From assembly GCF_030272615.1 (NCBI RefSeq), contig NC_081414.1, forward strand, positions 523,202,137-523,266,136: a stretch of DNA of 64,000 nucleotides, given 5' to 3'. This DNA is from Cryptomeria japonica. Lineage: Eukaryota > Streptophyta > Pinopsida > Cupressales > Cupressaceae. Positions 23,450 to 35,380 of the stretch are shown one piece after another (positions within the stretch are counted from its first letter, which is position 1; every line of letters starts with the position of its first letter). Under the pieces are notes generated by a model. The model did no database searches, had not been told where the DNA came from, and saw nothing but the letters and a program-made list of their open reading frames with translations. The translations under genes and the position numbers were made by a program.

Positions 23450-24270
23450 TAAAATGTTTCATCGATAATAAAAGATCATCGGCCAACATATTACATCCAA
23501 CACCTCAAGAAGAGTCTCGCTGAAAGGAAAGTTTCATCAAAATGAAACATAAAGTGTAGAGCCCTAAGATGACTTCAGAGAAATATCTCTTTAGGTAGAT
23601 GAAAGAAATGAATCATCGGTGCTCCAGTTTCATCGAAAAGCGGAAAATGAACAAAAGGTGACGTCGAAGAAGTTAAGCTACCGATGAAACCTAAAATGTC
23701 CATCGAAAGACAAAACCCATCGATAGCAATAGGGTTTCATCGATAAAGGAAAGGCATCGAAGAAGAAAGGGACTTCGGTGGGCCAGTATAAAGTTTCATC
23801 GAAGCATAAGACTCATCAAAAAACAATTTTGATGAAAGTCATGACAAATTCATCGACAAAGATCTCATCAAAGAAAGGATGGTATCAAGGAAACTAAAAT
23901 ATGATTTTCGACAAGAGCCATTTACTGATGAAATAATATCAAAGAAACCAAATATATTCTCATCGATAGTGTTTTTCAATGAAAATGATACATCGAGGAA
24001 GCACTTGAGTCATTAGCCAAAGTTATGGTTGTATCGATGAAAATCTGATATCGAGCAGGGCCTGGAATAACTCAACGACATATATTTTTCACCGAAAGGA
24101 AGGATTTCCTAACAAGAAAATAGTATATCGATGAAAAGCGGTTTTCCTGATACAAGGCTTTCATCGATCCCAAAAGAACATAAAATAAGTTGTGTCGAGG
24201 AAGATTGACTTTTGATGAGAGATTAAAGAGCTCCATCGAAGACAAAGGTTTCGATGAAAAGCTAATTCAC
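23450..24270. promoter_or_regulatory. CATCGA/TCGATG motif array in the A LTR U3
   Basis: About 19 TCGA cores by eye in ~800 bp, mostly as TTTCATCGA or ATCGATGAAA, in both orientations, in otherwise AT-rich sequence. Conserved at about 35500-36320 in the 3' LTR. It lies just upstream of the LTR reading frame. A regulatory or structural role is inference. Confidence 0.55.
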
Positions 24271-24575
24271 AGTCACTTCAGCTGAACATTGGTTCCCGCG
24301 AAGGAATTAAAAGCTTAAGTTGAAGATGTCACATCTGCAATTAAGTTCAAACACTTGAGTGACCATTGCAAGCATAAAGACATTAACTATTGTGTCTGAT
24401 ACAAGTTGCTCACAAAATTGCAGCCAAATTGATCAAATTTTCATGAGAACCAGATAATTGCCAAGATTCAGAAAGTTGCAGAAAGCTAGCTGAGGCTTGA
24501 AAGGAACAATCCAAGCTGACAGAAGAGGTTTAACAATTCTCCGAGTAAGTGTGATATCCTGTATTGATTGAAGTT

Positions 24576-27500
24576 ATGGAACCTTCATCATCTTCTAAAA
24601 AGAGTAGGAAAGGAAAAGAATTAGACCCTGAAGAAAAACCTAAACGACAAAAGAAAGAGGGTAGAGCTTGAGTTTAGGATTTGTCGGACCAATGTCCAAA
24701 TTCCAGTGTAAGGTCCAAGAAAATAAAAAATGAGGAGGAAGGATTAGAAGATAGATTTGAACATATGGGAGACATATGGACTGAGATCAGAGGACATGAG
24801 TTGTTTTTATTTGGTTACAAGAGAAGGGAAGCTCCTGAGCCCATAAGTAACCTGTGGAAGAGGAACTTAGGGAAACTGGTGGTGTCGAATGTATTTGTAG
24901 ATGTTGAATTAATGAAAGCCCTAGCAGATTCCTATAATCCAGAAACCAAGACCATATATGATTACCGAGGAAATCCTATGGTGCCAATCAACAAACAGAC
25001 AATTGATATGGTGTTTGATTTAGACTGGGATGTAGAGCAGAAGATTGACATGCAGAAATTGTAGCAAGAGTTTTTCAATTTAGAGGACATCTATAGGAAA
25101 TGGAGATTACCCATTCACCGGCCAAAGGTCGGAGGATCCATAGTTCCTTTCAGTACAGTTGACAAGTTTCCCTTTGCTGTCAACCAATTCCATCCTTACT
25201 TCAAGTATACGTACTATGCCACAGCCCAACTTTTAGGCTTAGAGGCTCATCCTCTCATGGATATTGGGGTTATGGTTCTATGTGCTGACTTGCAATCAAA
25301 AGACCCTAGACCGTTTGATTATGCCACTTATGTTGTAGAAGCCTTAAATCATGGGTTGGAAAAGTTAAAAGGAGACCTTGTAAATATTCATTTCTCCTTG
25401 TATTCTTTGTTGTTGCATGTTATTCTTTATTGTGGACAAGAGTCCAATTTCTAGTTAGATGATTTTAGCATCAAAGCTTATGATAAAAGTGGTTTGAAGA
25501 AACCAGTCCAATTGTGGGTCTCCGCATGGGACCAAAGATTTACAAACAACCAATACTGGCACTTCCAAGAATACTTTTTAAAACCACTCAGTGCAGCCCT
25601 CGGACAACATAGAGACTATACTTTGTCCCCTGAGATCAAAAGATTCCTCAGACCGAAAGGTTTCTCTCCAGAGTCTCAGATTGATCATAACTGGGGTGAT
25701 TGGTACTATCACCCTAATCATACAAAAATTAGAGTATTCAAGTATGAAGGTAAGCCATGCATGCTCCCAATTATAGTGCCAAACAGGGTGGCTAGTCTAG
25801 AGATTGTAAGACAATTGTCTGCTGTCAGTGCCAAACATCTCACAGATTTTGGTAAACAATCTATTATGCCAGGGCTACTAGTATTTTCTGATTTTATTGT
25901 TAAAAGTTCCAAAAGTTATCATTTAGTCCAGAGTAAGGTAGATTATTATGGCATGACTCTGGGTAGTCCTAGAGAGAACTTTGATCCTGAGGGATATGTC
26001 AAAGCTGCAAGAACATCTCAGAAACTAAGGGCTGGAATACATGTGGCTCAAATGCCAGATGATTTAATCAAGAATCTTGAAAGGGAGGAAGCCAAGGCCT
26101 TGAGAGAAAGATTTGAGATGACTTGGGAAGCTTTCAAGTGGAAGAGAGTGCGGGGGAAAGTAGATGGAAATCTACTTGGAGATCTCCAAGATCCCTTGGA
26201 GGTAGCTAAAAAACTGCTTCAGCATGAGGCAAAAATTATGCATAGAGTGCGCCCACAGTTTCTCCATTTTATCAAAACTGGGAGAGACAATGAGCCATTG
26301 GCTCACATGTCACCAAATTCAACTGCTAGTAGCATCCCTACTGACTCACCTAGAGAAGACTATCCCCCTAGCTTTCAGGTAGAAGTGGATATGGAAACTG
26401 GTGAATTCAATATCAGGGAAGTGGTTGATATCAGAATGATAGAGCATGAAGATTTTGTTGCAGAAGCAGGGTTCACTTCCTCAAAGGAATTCCTTTCTTT
26501 CTTATACCAGTACAAAGGGGCTCATGTGAGAAGAATTATGGCTGGGAAACCAGAAGAAGAGCAGATGAAAAGGCTACAAGATGAGATTGATACTCTCATG
26601 AAGGATATGACTCCTAAAAAGGGGAGGAAGATGCTAAAAGAGGCTGGTGTCATTATCTTTTCAGGTCGGAACATGAATTTAGCACTTATGTTTGATAGAT
26701 TCCTAAAAAAACAAGACCTGAACTAGCAAGTATTACCCCAAGAGGTAGATAAATTGTTTACAAGTTTAGGATATGATCCTGATCAAAAGGCTCTATTGCA
26801 ATGGGCACTGTACCCAAAAGGGAAAAGGCTAATTATTATGGATACAAAAGAAACCTTTGGACATCTTATGGTCCATCAAGTAGGGAAGACTAACCCTAGG
26901 GTCACAAAAAAATTGAATCTAGATGTAGCCAGGCTAAATGTGGATCAGATAGAGTTTTTGGTCAAGGAAAATATCACTTACAAGGGTTTATATGAAAAGA
27001 CTGAAGATGAAAACCAGAGGCTACAAACAAGGGTACTGTAGCATGAGACAGGGACTCCCATAAGTGAATATACTGCATATTCCACAGGTCGAAGCTTGGA
27101 TGATATTTCAGATGCCTCATACTGGAAGTACAAAGAAGAAAAGGCTACCAAGTAGGTTGAAGATATGAAGCAAAAGATGTATAAGATGGTCAATGACATA
27201 ATTGATCACAGATTCAAATAAATGATGCCTGCTGCGGAAAAGTATTGTTTTACATATACTGGAACTATAGAGGCTTTCGACCAGCATAAGCAGCTTGCAT
27301 CCAGAGTCAAAGGGATTGCTGATGTCACACCAGAGGAGCAGGCAGAGATTGATACTTTTGCAGGACCCCATGAAGAATTCGGGAGTATGCTAGAGAAAGA
27401 AATACAAACTTTGGATAAAGGGAATACCCCTAGGGTGCCCTCTTTTTATAGAGAAAGTATATTGATTACCTTGGATCAGTGGAAAACATAATTGGTGAAT

Positions 27501-27707
27501 ATCAAAGAGAAATCATTACAGGAACTACAAAAGAAAGAAGACCCGACGACATTAGCGAATTACATCATGTCGGGATACAATATACAAGATTTTGAAATGA
27601 AGAAGTTGGTTGACACTATCCGGCTTTACAAAGATGACAAATATACTGAACACATGGGAATGTTTAGTCTTCTTGTGTTTAGATTAGTTAACAAACCATC
27701 TTCTTGA
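24576..27707 (+). pseudogene. LTR-encoded 1,043-codon protein of A, 5' LTR copy
   Basis: One frame from ATG 24576 to TGA 27705, exactly as long as the 3' LTR copy. The N terminus is basic and NLS-like (KKSRKGKELD, KPKRQKK). Near residues 110-150 comes Y-x-x-E-x-x-x-I then G-N-P-M-V-P-I-N, shared with B. The middle is a well-conserved 410-codon block (25494-26726; WVSAWDQRFTNNQYWHFQ, HNWGDWYYHPNHTKI). The C-terminal part is charged and coiled-coil-like (EEEQMKRLQDEID, YEKTEDENQRLQ). Stops: 24669, 24675, 25062, 25452, 26724, 27039, 27153, 27219, 27489; several are shared with the other LTR. No known catalytic motif. It may be related to plant transposon-associated ORFs, but I cannot name it. 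Confidence 0.7.
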
Positions 27708-28649
27708 TTAATGTATAAACAAAAGGACACGTCTCTTGTCATGACCCTTCGTTTACAAAGGATTTTTGTATGAAAACATAATGAAAGGATACGGCCAAAT
27801 AGAAACACGGCTTTGGAGATAATCAATTGTAATCGAAGATTGAAGAATCAATACGAGATCAAAACTTTGTTCCTGTTCCTAATTTGCAGAGTATTCTTCT
27901 GTGTGGCATTTGTGTGTGATATTATCATAATAGATAATATTGTTTATATTCTTTCAGTAAAGTACTCATTCTGTGTTATTTCTAATTGAATTAAAAGATT
28001 TATCTATGGATTGTAATCGTTCTTGATAATTCTTTCTTGTGTGGTCTCATAAGGTTTGGGTTAAATGCACACAAGCAATTTTATAATACAAATGGTTAAC
28101 TGAGCTCATAAGGAAATAACAATTGATAGACCTATAAGGGATAGGTTTAATCATTGTCTCATATAGCATATATTAAGTCCATAAAGAAGCAACTAACTCT
28201 ATAGCCCAGAAAACATAAAAGGCACTGATCATTAAGTATAACCCTCATTACAATTTACAAAATTCACATCTGAACAAACAATAATATTAGTAGTTGAGTA
28301 GGAAACATAGAGTAAGTTGGCAATAGTGTATAAAATTCTAAGCACAAAGAACAAGTAGCTTCTACAACAACAATCTTGAACTCATCTGCTATATCTCTGT
28401 CCTAGGAATTTATGCCATACTGAGACTAGGAGATATCAGATTAAGATACTAAATCTGCTATAAAAAGGCATTAGTTGAAGGAACAACTAGTGAGTAGGTA
28501 TACCCGCCTAGGTCTTGCAGAGCCTAAAGTGAGAGAGTTAGTAACCAAATAGGTTCAATCTATAAGTTGGCCAAGTCAATTGGAAGGTTTGAGCATAGGA
28601 GTTGGCATTTCCTTATAACCTATCCAATCTATTGATTTGAGACCCAACA
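27708..28649 (+). other. Non-coding 3' part of the A 5' LTR
   Basis: AT-rich, no reading frame. Presumably R/U5 and polyadenylation signals. The 3' LTR counterpart has an 11-bp TATATAAAGCG-like insertion near 39810 relative to this copy. Confidence 0.75.
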
Positions 28650-28652
28650 GAT

Positions 28653-28669
28653 TGGCGACTCTACTAGGG
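28653..28669 (+). promoter_or_regulatory. A primer binding site (tRNA-Arg type)
   Basis: TGGCGACTCTACTAGGG, three bases after the LTR. Its form matches the tRNA-Arg site known for Ogre/Tat elements. Confidence 0.78.
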
Positions 28670-29170
28670 AAGAATTATTAAGACTCTATTGTGGGAGAGA
28701 ACTTAGAAGAAAGAAATAACTTATGTCCTCTATGAAAGGGGTGGCAACTCTATAAAAGGAAAATTAAAATAAAAGACTCTGCTGTGGAAGAACCCATACA
28801 AAAAGGAAAAAATTTCCTCTCAAGGTGAGAGGTGGCAGCTCTGAATTAAGGGAGAAGAATATCTATGGACGGAAGGAGATCAGTCACAAAAGGACAACCT
28901 TTATCCCAGTTAGATTTCTCTCAACTAAAGAATAAAAACAAAAAATAATCCATGAATGAATTCATGAGAGCAAGGTACAATCAGTATAAGTATGAAAACA
29001 ACCAACATTCACCCTTAAGAGAATAGGATAAAGCAACTACTTCAAGCCCAGTGAATGAGGATTTGGTTGCAGCATATAGAGCCCAAAAGGGCAAACATCA
29101 AATTCCCCCTGGTTTTGAATATCATGAAGCATGATCCAAACAGAACACATCGACTTCATCAGGATCAAGT
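28670..29170 (+). other. A leader between primer site and gag
   Basis: About 500 bp of purine-rich, non-coding leader. No extra reading frame is seen here, unlike Ogre elements, whose extra ORF is said to sit between the LTR and gag; here the extra frame is inside the LTR. Confidence 0.6.
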
Positions 29171-31000
29171 ATGGCAGATCCTGCAGATAGATTTGCAGAT
29201 TTAACTAAAAAGATGATGGAGGCAGCTGCTGAAATGAGAGATTCTGGAAGGACTCGGGAATGTTTGGAGTTATGTGCTTAATTAGGCATAAATGTTGGTG
29301 AGGACGACTTTAATCAAGATGTAAACAGTTACAGAAAAAAATATGCTCAGACAGATCAGGGAGTGAGTAAAACAAAGAGTAATGATTTTAAGGCTTATGA
29401 GAACCCTTTGTTCAGTAACAAAAGGAATGATCATGAGCATACGAGTGCACCACCAGTCTAGCAAAATTTACATAATAACTTTGCTACTCATAACCAGTTT
29501 CCTCCTCAAGGTCAATTTTATAATCAATATCCACCCCTTGATCAATTTTAGTATCAATACCAGAACCAATACCCTTTTCCTTATCAAAATCAAATGCCCT
29601 TATATGACAACATGAACCAAAACTTTAGGAATCCCCATGGGGGACATGGGCTAATGAATATGGAACGAATGAGGTAGTTTGATTTCTCAGGAATGATGGT
29701 ATACCCACATCCTATCCCGAATGAAATCAGGATTGCAATACCAAGGTTTACTAGAAGTAATGCAGTTATAGGGGAAGCTCATTGTAAGGCTTTTGATGCA
29801 GTAATAGAGGATTTTGGTTTGCCACATGAAGATGTTAAGATCAGGTTATTTACGCAGTCATTAACAGAAGATGCAAGAGATTGGTTTAGAGCATTGCCTG
29901 ATGCATCCATTAGAAGTCTTGCAGAGTTCAAAAGCTTATTCCTTGAACAGTATGGAGACCATAACAGCCCTGAATTTGCTTTACATGAGATCATTAGCAT
30001 CAAGAAGGAGAAAAATGAATCAGTGGTAGATTTTAACAAAAGATTTAATAGGGTTCTAAAAAAAATTCCCAATAGGATGAAGCCAGTACTTGAGGTAAGT
30101 ATTCTATATTACATCAATGCTTATGATAGTAAAACAAACTATGAGTTGAGAACTAGAAATCCTAGAGACCTCCGGGATGTTATGAAAGCTGCCATTGTTA
30201 TAGAAAATAATAGGAAGGCCGCTGGTAAAGTGGGAAAAAGAGAAGACGCAAGGTTGTACAATCCTAAAGCACCCAAAGCTAACAAGGATGAGGATAAGCT
30301 TGACAAAGTTTTGAATGCTCTAAAAGATCTACCTGTGAGGGTAAACAAAATAGAGAAGCAACAATACTATCATCCTGAAAGGCCCAGATTGCATGACATG
30401 CCCTATAACACTACATGGAAGGATGGAAAACCAGTAGACAGGAACCACAAAGATAACCAACAAGTCCTAGATCCTTTGAAAAGGACAGTAAACTACGCTC
30501 AAGATGATGACATGTGGTGTTATGCCTACAATATGCCACATGCTCCTTCTTTGTGTGCTGTAGCAAGAGGATTGCAGGAGGAAGAGAATGACTATGAGGA
30601 GCATATGGGTGACCCGACTGTTAACATGATATCATTTGTAAAGGAAGGAGGATCAAATTCCATGGACATTGATCAGTGCTTTGTGTTGCCTATAATTACC
30701 AACATAGGTGAAGGTGTTAAGCTCAGAATCCCCACTGAAGAAGAAAGAAGAATTACAGCTTCTACCATTGCACAAGCAAAAAGGACTTATGATTTGAGAA
30801 ATAGAATGGTGAATCCAGAGCAAGGTAAACCTGCTAGTCTTTTTATAAAAGAAACTGATGAGACACTCAAGCAAACAAATAAAGCAGCTAAGACTAAGGA
30901 AGTTGTACCAAAGAATAATAAAAGGGGTCTTGGTGTTCAAAAGGAAGAGGTAGAAAAAATTCCTTTAGCACAACACTCTACTACATTTGATATTTCAAAT
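29171..31000 (+). pseudogene. A gag
   Basis: ATG 29171 (MADPADRFADL) starts a frame that runs into the capsid. The first 174 codons contain a Gln/Tyr/Pro-rich stretch (NQYPP, YQNQYPFPYQNQ) and stops at 29279, 29459, 29549 and 29675. From 29693 it is open. Capsid: VIEDFGLPHEDVKIRLF, LTEDARDWFRALPDAS, VVDFNKRFNRVLKKIP, typical of gypsy gag. No CCHC knuckle: DMWCYAYNMPHAPSLC at about 30510-30555 may be a degenerate one. Confidence 0.88.
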
Positions 31001-31564
31001 GCATTAACACAATTAAAGGTTTCTGTTCCATTGATGGAAATAATGAAGTTTCTTGAATACAGAGAAAAGACTCTGGAGATGATTTCAAGTATCCAAGAAG
31101 AAAAGGTAAATGAACAGAAACAAGAGGTTCCAAAAGGTGACAATAATGAACAAATGGCCCTAGTTATATATTTAGGGTCCACCATAACCAAAAACCCAAC
31201 ACAAGTAGACCCATTTTATCTCACTTTGGTGGTAAACAATAAGAAACTAAAGAATTGTATGATCGACTCAGGAGCAGCCATAAATGTTATGCCTATTGGA
31301 GTGATGAAAGAGCTTGGATTGGAAGTTGATACTACCTTTGGGAAGTGTTATGCCATTGACAACAGGTCGGTCCCAGTGGTTGGTATCATGAAGGATGTAG
31401 AATTCAAATTGGCAGCTTGTCCAGAAGCATCGTACAAAATAGATATTACAGTGGTGGATGTTCCTCCAAACTATGGAATGTTGCTATCTAGGCAATGGTC
31501 GAACATGATTGGTGGATATGTGCAGTTGGATTTGTCATATGCTATGATTCCAATCAATGGATAG
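31001..31564 (+). pseudogene. A protease
   Basis: In frame with gag. Retropepsin with CMIDSGAAINVMPIGVMKELGL (DSG at about 31265) and the C-terminal YGMLLSRQWSNMIGGYVQLD. The frame stops at TAG 31562 directly after MIPING; the next domain continues in the same frame, so a readthrough or a mutated codon separates them. Confidence 0.9.
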
Positions 31565-32206
31565 GAGGTAAAAATTGATAGGGAACCTCGGTCCACATAT
31601 ATCATAGAAGACATGGAAGAATCAGCAAATCAAATATGCTTTTTGCAAACTGATATGGACAATTTCCAATTGCAATTGACAAAACCTAAGGTTGACGAGT
31701 GGATCCCCATTGAATCATGTCTAGCTGAAAAGGATGATCAAGTGTGGAAAATGTTCTTTGATGGGTCTTGTAGAAAGGAAGGGAGTGGGGCTAGAATCCT
31801 ATTTATTTCACCCACAGGGGAAACCTACAAGTATTCTTTCAAGTTGTTATTTGAGTGCACAAATAACATTGTAGAGTATGAAGCTCTGCTCACTGGTCTT
31901 AACATAGCAGTTAAACATGGAATTAAATTGCTCAGTGTCTTTGGTGATTCGGAGTTGATAGTCTCACAAGTGAAGGAGAAATATGCCTCAAAACACTTGA
32001 GATTGAAATAGTATAGGAATGTTGTCTGGGATACTATAGAGCTTTTTGATGCTTTTCAAATAAACTGGATAGACAGATCAAAGAACATCATGGCAGACTT
32101 TTTGGCCAATATTTCATTGAAGGATAATGATATAACATTGATTGGGATATCTGAAGTAGAAATAAAAGTTAGACCATCTGTTCTTGATAACTTATACAAC
32201 TAGCAA
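31565..32206 (+). pseudogene. A RNase H between protease and RT
   Basis: RNase H fold with Asp in MFFDGSC (31760), Glu in NIVEYEALL (31874), Asp in VFGDSELIV and Asp in IMADFLA (32096): a complete DEDD set. The position upstream of RT matches B. TAG at 32009 and 32201 interrupt it. The NNIVEYEAL and GDSELI motifs fit the archaeal-type RNase H. Since the post-RT copy lacks its acids, this is the likely nuclease for strand transfer (inference). Confidence 0.85.
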
Positions 32207-32533
32207 GTGTTCCAAGATGATGTAGACTTGCTGAAGTTTTTACAATGTGTTGATCATTATCAATCTCAGGCTATAAATTTCAATGATTTTGTAGAAAAGA
32301 CTGAGGGTAAAGAGACTTTATTTGGACAAGAAATTATACAACGAAGGTCAAACAAATTACCAAGGGGTCTAGTAGCATTGGAAAGGACTTTCAGTACTCG
32401 AGATGTAATTGAAACTAAAGGATCGGCTGTCAAAGAAAGTGATGTGGAGCAAGTCAATCTAGGGAGTGAAGAAACTCCTAGAGATGTCTTCATTAGGAAG
32501 AGATTAACTCCTGCCATGAAGTAACAACTGATA
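32207..32533 (+). pseudogene. A linker before RT
   Basis: 106-codon linker in frame with the RNase H, ending NLGSEETPRDVFIRK before TAA 32522. It matches B's DELKYINLGK region in position; no catalytic motif. Confidence 0.6.
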
Positions 32534-33420
32534 ATGTTGCTTAAAAGGTATAAACATGTGTTTGCATGGTCTTATGAAGATCTCAAAGCTTACAAGGAAG
32601 ATCTTTTTCAACATGAAATACCACTTAAGCCAAAAGCTAAACCATTCAGACAAAAGCAGAGACCTATTAATCCAACCTTGTTACCAAAAATGAGGGAAGA
32701 GATCATAAAAATGAAGGATGCAGGAATTATTGAACCCTGCAGATATTCCACATGGGTTTCTAACTTAGTGCCAGTTAGAAAGAAGAATGGGGACATTAGA
32801 TTGTGCGTGGACTTTAGAAACCTTAATATATCATCCCTAAAAGATAATTATCCATTACCAAATATGGATAACATGTTGCAAAAAGTGACAGGATGCGAGT
32901 TATTGTCCATGATGGATGGGTTTTTCAGGCTATAATTAGGTGAAAGTCAAAGAGGCTGAAAAATACAAAACAACCTTTACAACCCCATGGGGCACTTATG
33001 TCTATGCACAAATGCCATTCGGATTGACTAATGCTGGTGCTACTTTTCAAAGGGTAATGGATTTTGCCTTTGCAGAATTAATTGATGTAATCATGGTAGT
33101 ATACCAAGATGATTTAACTACATACTCGAAGAAAGATGAGGATCATTGTGGTCATCTTGAAAAAGTATTCAAGAAAGCCTTAGAATATGGGATTTCCTTG
33201 AATCCTAAAAAATGCCACTTTGGTGTTGAAGAGGGAAAGTTGCTTGGACACATAGTATCTAAGGAAGGGGTGAAAATTGACCCTGAAAGAGTGGCAGCTA
33301 TCAATGAGGTTCCTATTCCTAGAACCATCAAGGCCATCCAATCATTTTTGGGACAAATAAATTTTGTGAGAAGGTTTATCCTAAACTTTGCAGATATAAT
33401 AAAACCCATAGTAAGGATGT
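32534..33420 (+). pseudogene. A reverse transcriptase
   Basis: VFAWSYEDLKAY, VPVRKKNGDIRLCVDFRNLN, NYPLPNMDNML, then a T-run insertion near 32923 (five T where four restore the frame) and a TAG. Downstream YAQMPFGLTNAGATF and VVYQDDL (33102-33113) follow: the catalytic box has Gln where Leu or Val is usual. GHIVSKEGVKIDPERV and the LGQINFVRRFI connection complete it. Confidence 0.92.
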
Positions 33421-34123
33421 TAAAGAAAGGAACCCAAATAGATTGGACTACAGAAGCAATAGATTCCTTTATAGCCATCAAAAGAGCAATTTCAGAAGCT
33501 CCAGTATTGATCTCTCTAGACTTTAGCAACCTTTTATCATATTCTCATTCGCTTCCTATCACACAATAGCTGCAGTGCTACTGCAAAAGAATCAAGAAGG
33601 ATATGAGCAGCCTATTGCATATTTTAGCAAGTCCTTAAGCCCCTCAGAAATAAAATATGAATTGAATGAAAAGCAAGCTTATGCCCTAGTTAAATCAGTA
33701 AAGTAGTTCAGACCATACTTAGTAGGGGCTAAAGTTATAGCATATGTTCCCAATGTAGCAGTGAAAGATATCTTTAGACAGATTGAAGTCACCGGGAAGA
33801 GATGCAAGTGGATCAACCAAGTGCAGGAGTTCAATATAGAAATCAAGATATCACAGGTCATAAAGGGGCAAGGATTGGCCAAACTCATGACAGGAATAAA
33901 TATTGATGAAGCCCGAGTAAATGGAATTGAATGGGAAGAAGCCCAATTCAACATTGAATGCACATCTTGGTACACAGACATTGTGTACTATCTCAAATAC
34001 ATAAAATGTCCCGATCATATGACAGATACTCAAAAAAGGACCCTCAAGTTAAAAACTGTCAAATATGTGATAGTCAATGGAGATTTATACTAGAAGAACC
34101 GGGATGGAATATTACTTTTATGT
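33421..34123 (+). pseudogene. A degenerate RNase H-like domain after RT
   Basis: Standard gypsy RNase H position. A frameshift near 33525 splits it. The first-Asp motif reads FSFAS instead of TDAS, LNEKQAYALVKSVK keeps the Glu, AYVPNVAVK replaces the usual Asp motif, and GQGLAKLM replaces the last acidic motif. Stops at 33707 and 34091. It has no intact catalytic set. Confidence 0.75.
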
Positions 34124-35224
34124 TTGGACAAAAATCAAGCTAAAAGAATATTATATGAAATGCATAGTGGAATATGTGGAGGTCACTTCTCTGCCAAAAC
34201 TACTACCCACAAAATACTGAGAAGTGGATATTTCTGGCCAACTATTTTCAATGATGCACATGCATATGTCAGAAAGTGTGAGCCATGCCAAAAATTCTCT
34301 AGAAAGCTGAAATATCAGGGGGCATTGCCCTTGAGATCCATGCAAGTAGAACAACCATTTCAACAATGGGGGATAGACTTCATAGGTGAAATCTTAGACA
34401 AATCAAGTGGAGGACATAAATGGATACTTGTAGCTACTGATTATTTGACTAAATGGGTGGAAGCTGTACCTACTAGGCAAGCCACCAGCAAAGTGGTAAT
34501 TAAGTTTCTAATGGATAATATTATTTCCAGATTTGGTGTCCCTGGAAAGATCATAACTGATAATGGAATGTGTTTTAGATCAGAGGAATTCAATGAGTTC
34601 TGCAAAGAGTATGGTATTCAGATATCACATTCGTCTCCTTACCATCCTCAAGGGAATGGACAGGCGGAATCAAGCAACAAAAATATCCTGAAAATTATTA
34701 AGAAACTGCTAGGAAATAATAAGAAAGCTTGGGATTCCAAATTAACTTTGGCACTATGGGCGGATAGAATAACTATGAAAAAGTCCACAGGAAAGGCACC
34801 ATTTGAATTGGTTTATGGAACTAGGGCCAGATTGCCTTTAGATAACTTATTGCCTGTACAGAGGTTTACCACTCAGGAGGAAATTGAACTAGAGGATCCA
34901 CTGCAAGAAAGATTAGTACAATTGATTAAACTTGAAGAAGTAAGGGCTGAAGCTCAGAGACAAAATGTGAGATTCCAAAATCAGATGAAGACACTACATG
35001 ACAAAAGGGCATCACACAGAAAGTTTGAAGTAGGGGATTGGGGCTTGATGTGGGATGCAAGGAATCAGGATAGAGGAAAGCATGGAAAGTTTGAAGCCTT
35101 GTGGCTTGGACCTTTTGTTATAACAAATAAAGTTGGAGAGGATGCATATTTCCTTCAGAACACAACAGGAGAAAATCAGGAGTTGCCTGTGCATGGACAA
35201 TACTTGAAGACTTTCTTTTCCTAA
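34124..35224 (+). CDS. A integrase, intact frame
   Basis: 366 codons without a stop. HHCC-type zinc domain (MHSGICGGHFSAKTT ... CEPCQKF), catalytic core with Asp in GIDFIGE (34376), Asp in IITDNGM (34559) and Glu in GQAESSNKN (34669). The tail has FEVGDWGLMWDARNQDRG and KFEALWLGPFVITNKVG. The nominal start lies within the pol polyprotein and is not a natural start. It is the best-preserved domain of A and would make a full-length integrase if processed from pol. Confidence 0.93.
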   Translation: MDKNQAKRILYEMHSGICGGHFSAKTTTHKILRSGYFWPTIFNDAHAYVRKCEPCQKFSRKLKYQGALPLRSMQVEQPFQQWGIDFIGEILDKSSGGHKWILVATDYLTKWVEAVPTRQATSKVVIKFLMDNIISRFGVPGKIITDNGMCFRSEEFNEFCKEYGIQISHSSPYHPQGNGQAESSNKNILKIIKKLLGNNKKAWDSKLTLALWADRITMKKSTGKAPFELVYGTRARLPLDNLLPVQRFTTQEEIELEDPLQERLVQLIKLEEVRAEAQRQNVRFQNQMKTLHDKRASHRKFEVGDWGLMWDARNQDRGKHGKFEALWLGPFVITNKVGEDAYFLQNTTGENQELPVHGQYLKTFFS

Positions 35225-35380
35225 CAAAAAAAAAAAGGAGGGGGAGAAGGGATTAAGACTGGCATGTACAGTATTCTTGTAAAAAACCATGTATTTATTT
35301 TTCTTTCCATTCTGAGAAACCGGAGATTCTGAATTCTTGAAGGCATTACGTAGTATACCTCCATCCTCAGTCAGAGCCAT
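35225..35380 (+). other. A 3' untranslated region with displaced purine tract
   Basis: An A run followed by GGAGGGGGAGAAGGG (about 35237-35251) follows the pol stop, but the LTR begins 130 bp later. Between them lie GAAACCGGAGATT (about 35318) and CAGTCAGAGCCAT (35368-35380), both shared with B at the same place. Confidence 0.65.

Larger units (their letters stand above)
23330..28649 (+). repeat. A 5' LTR
   Basis: From TGTTGAACAAT to GACCCAACA, then primer site after 3 bases. Contains the CATCGA array (about 23450-24270), the reading frame 24576-27707 and a 940-bp non-coding end. Confidence 0.95.
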
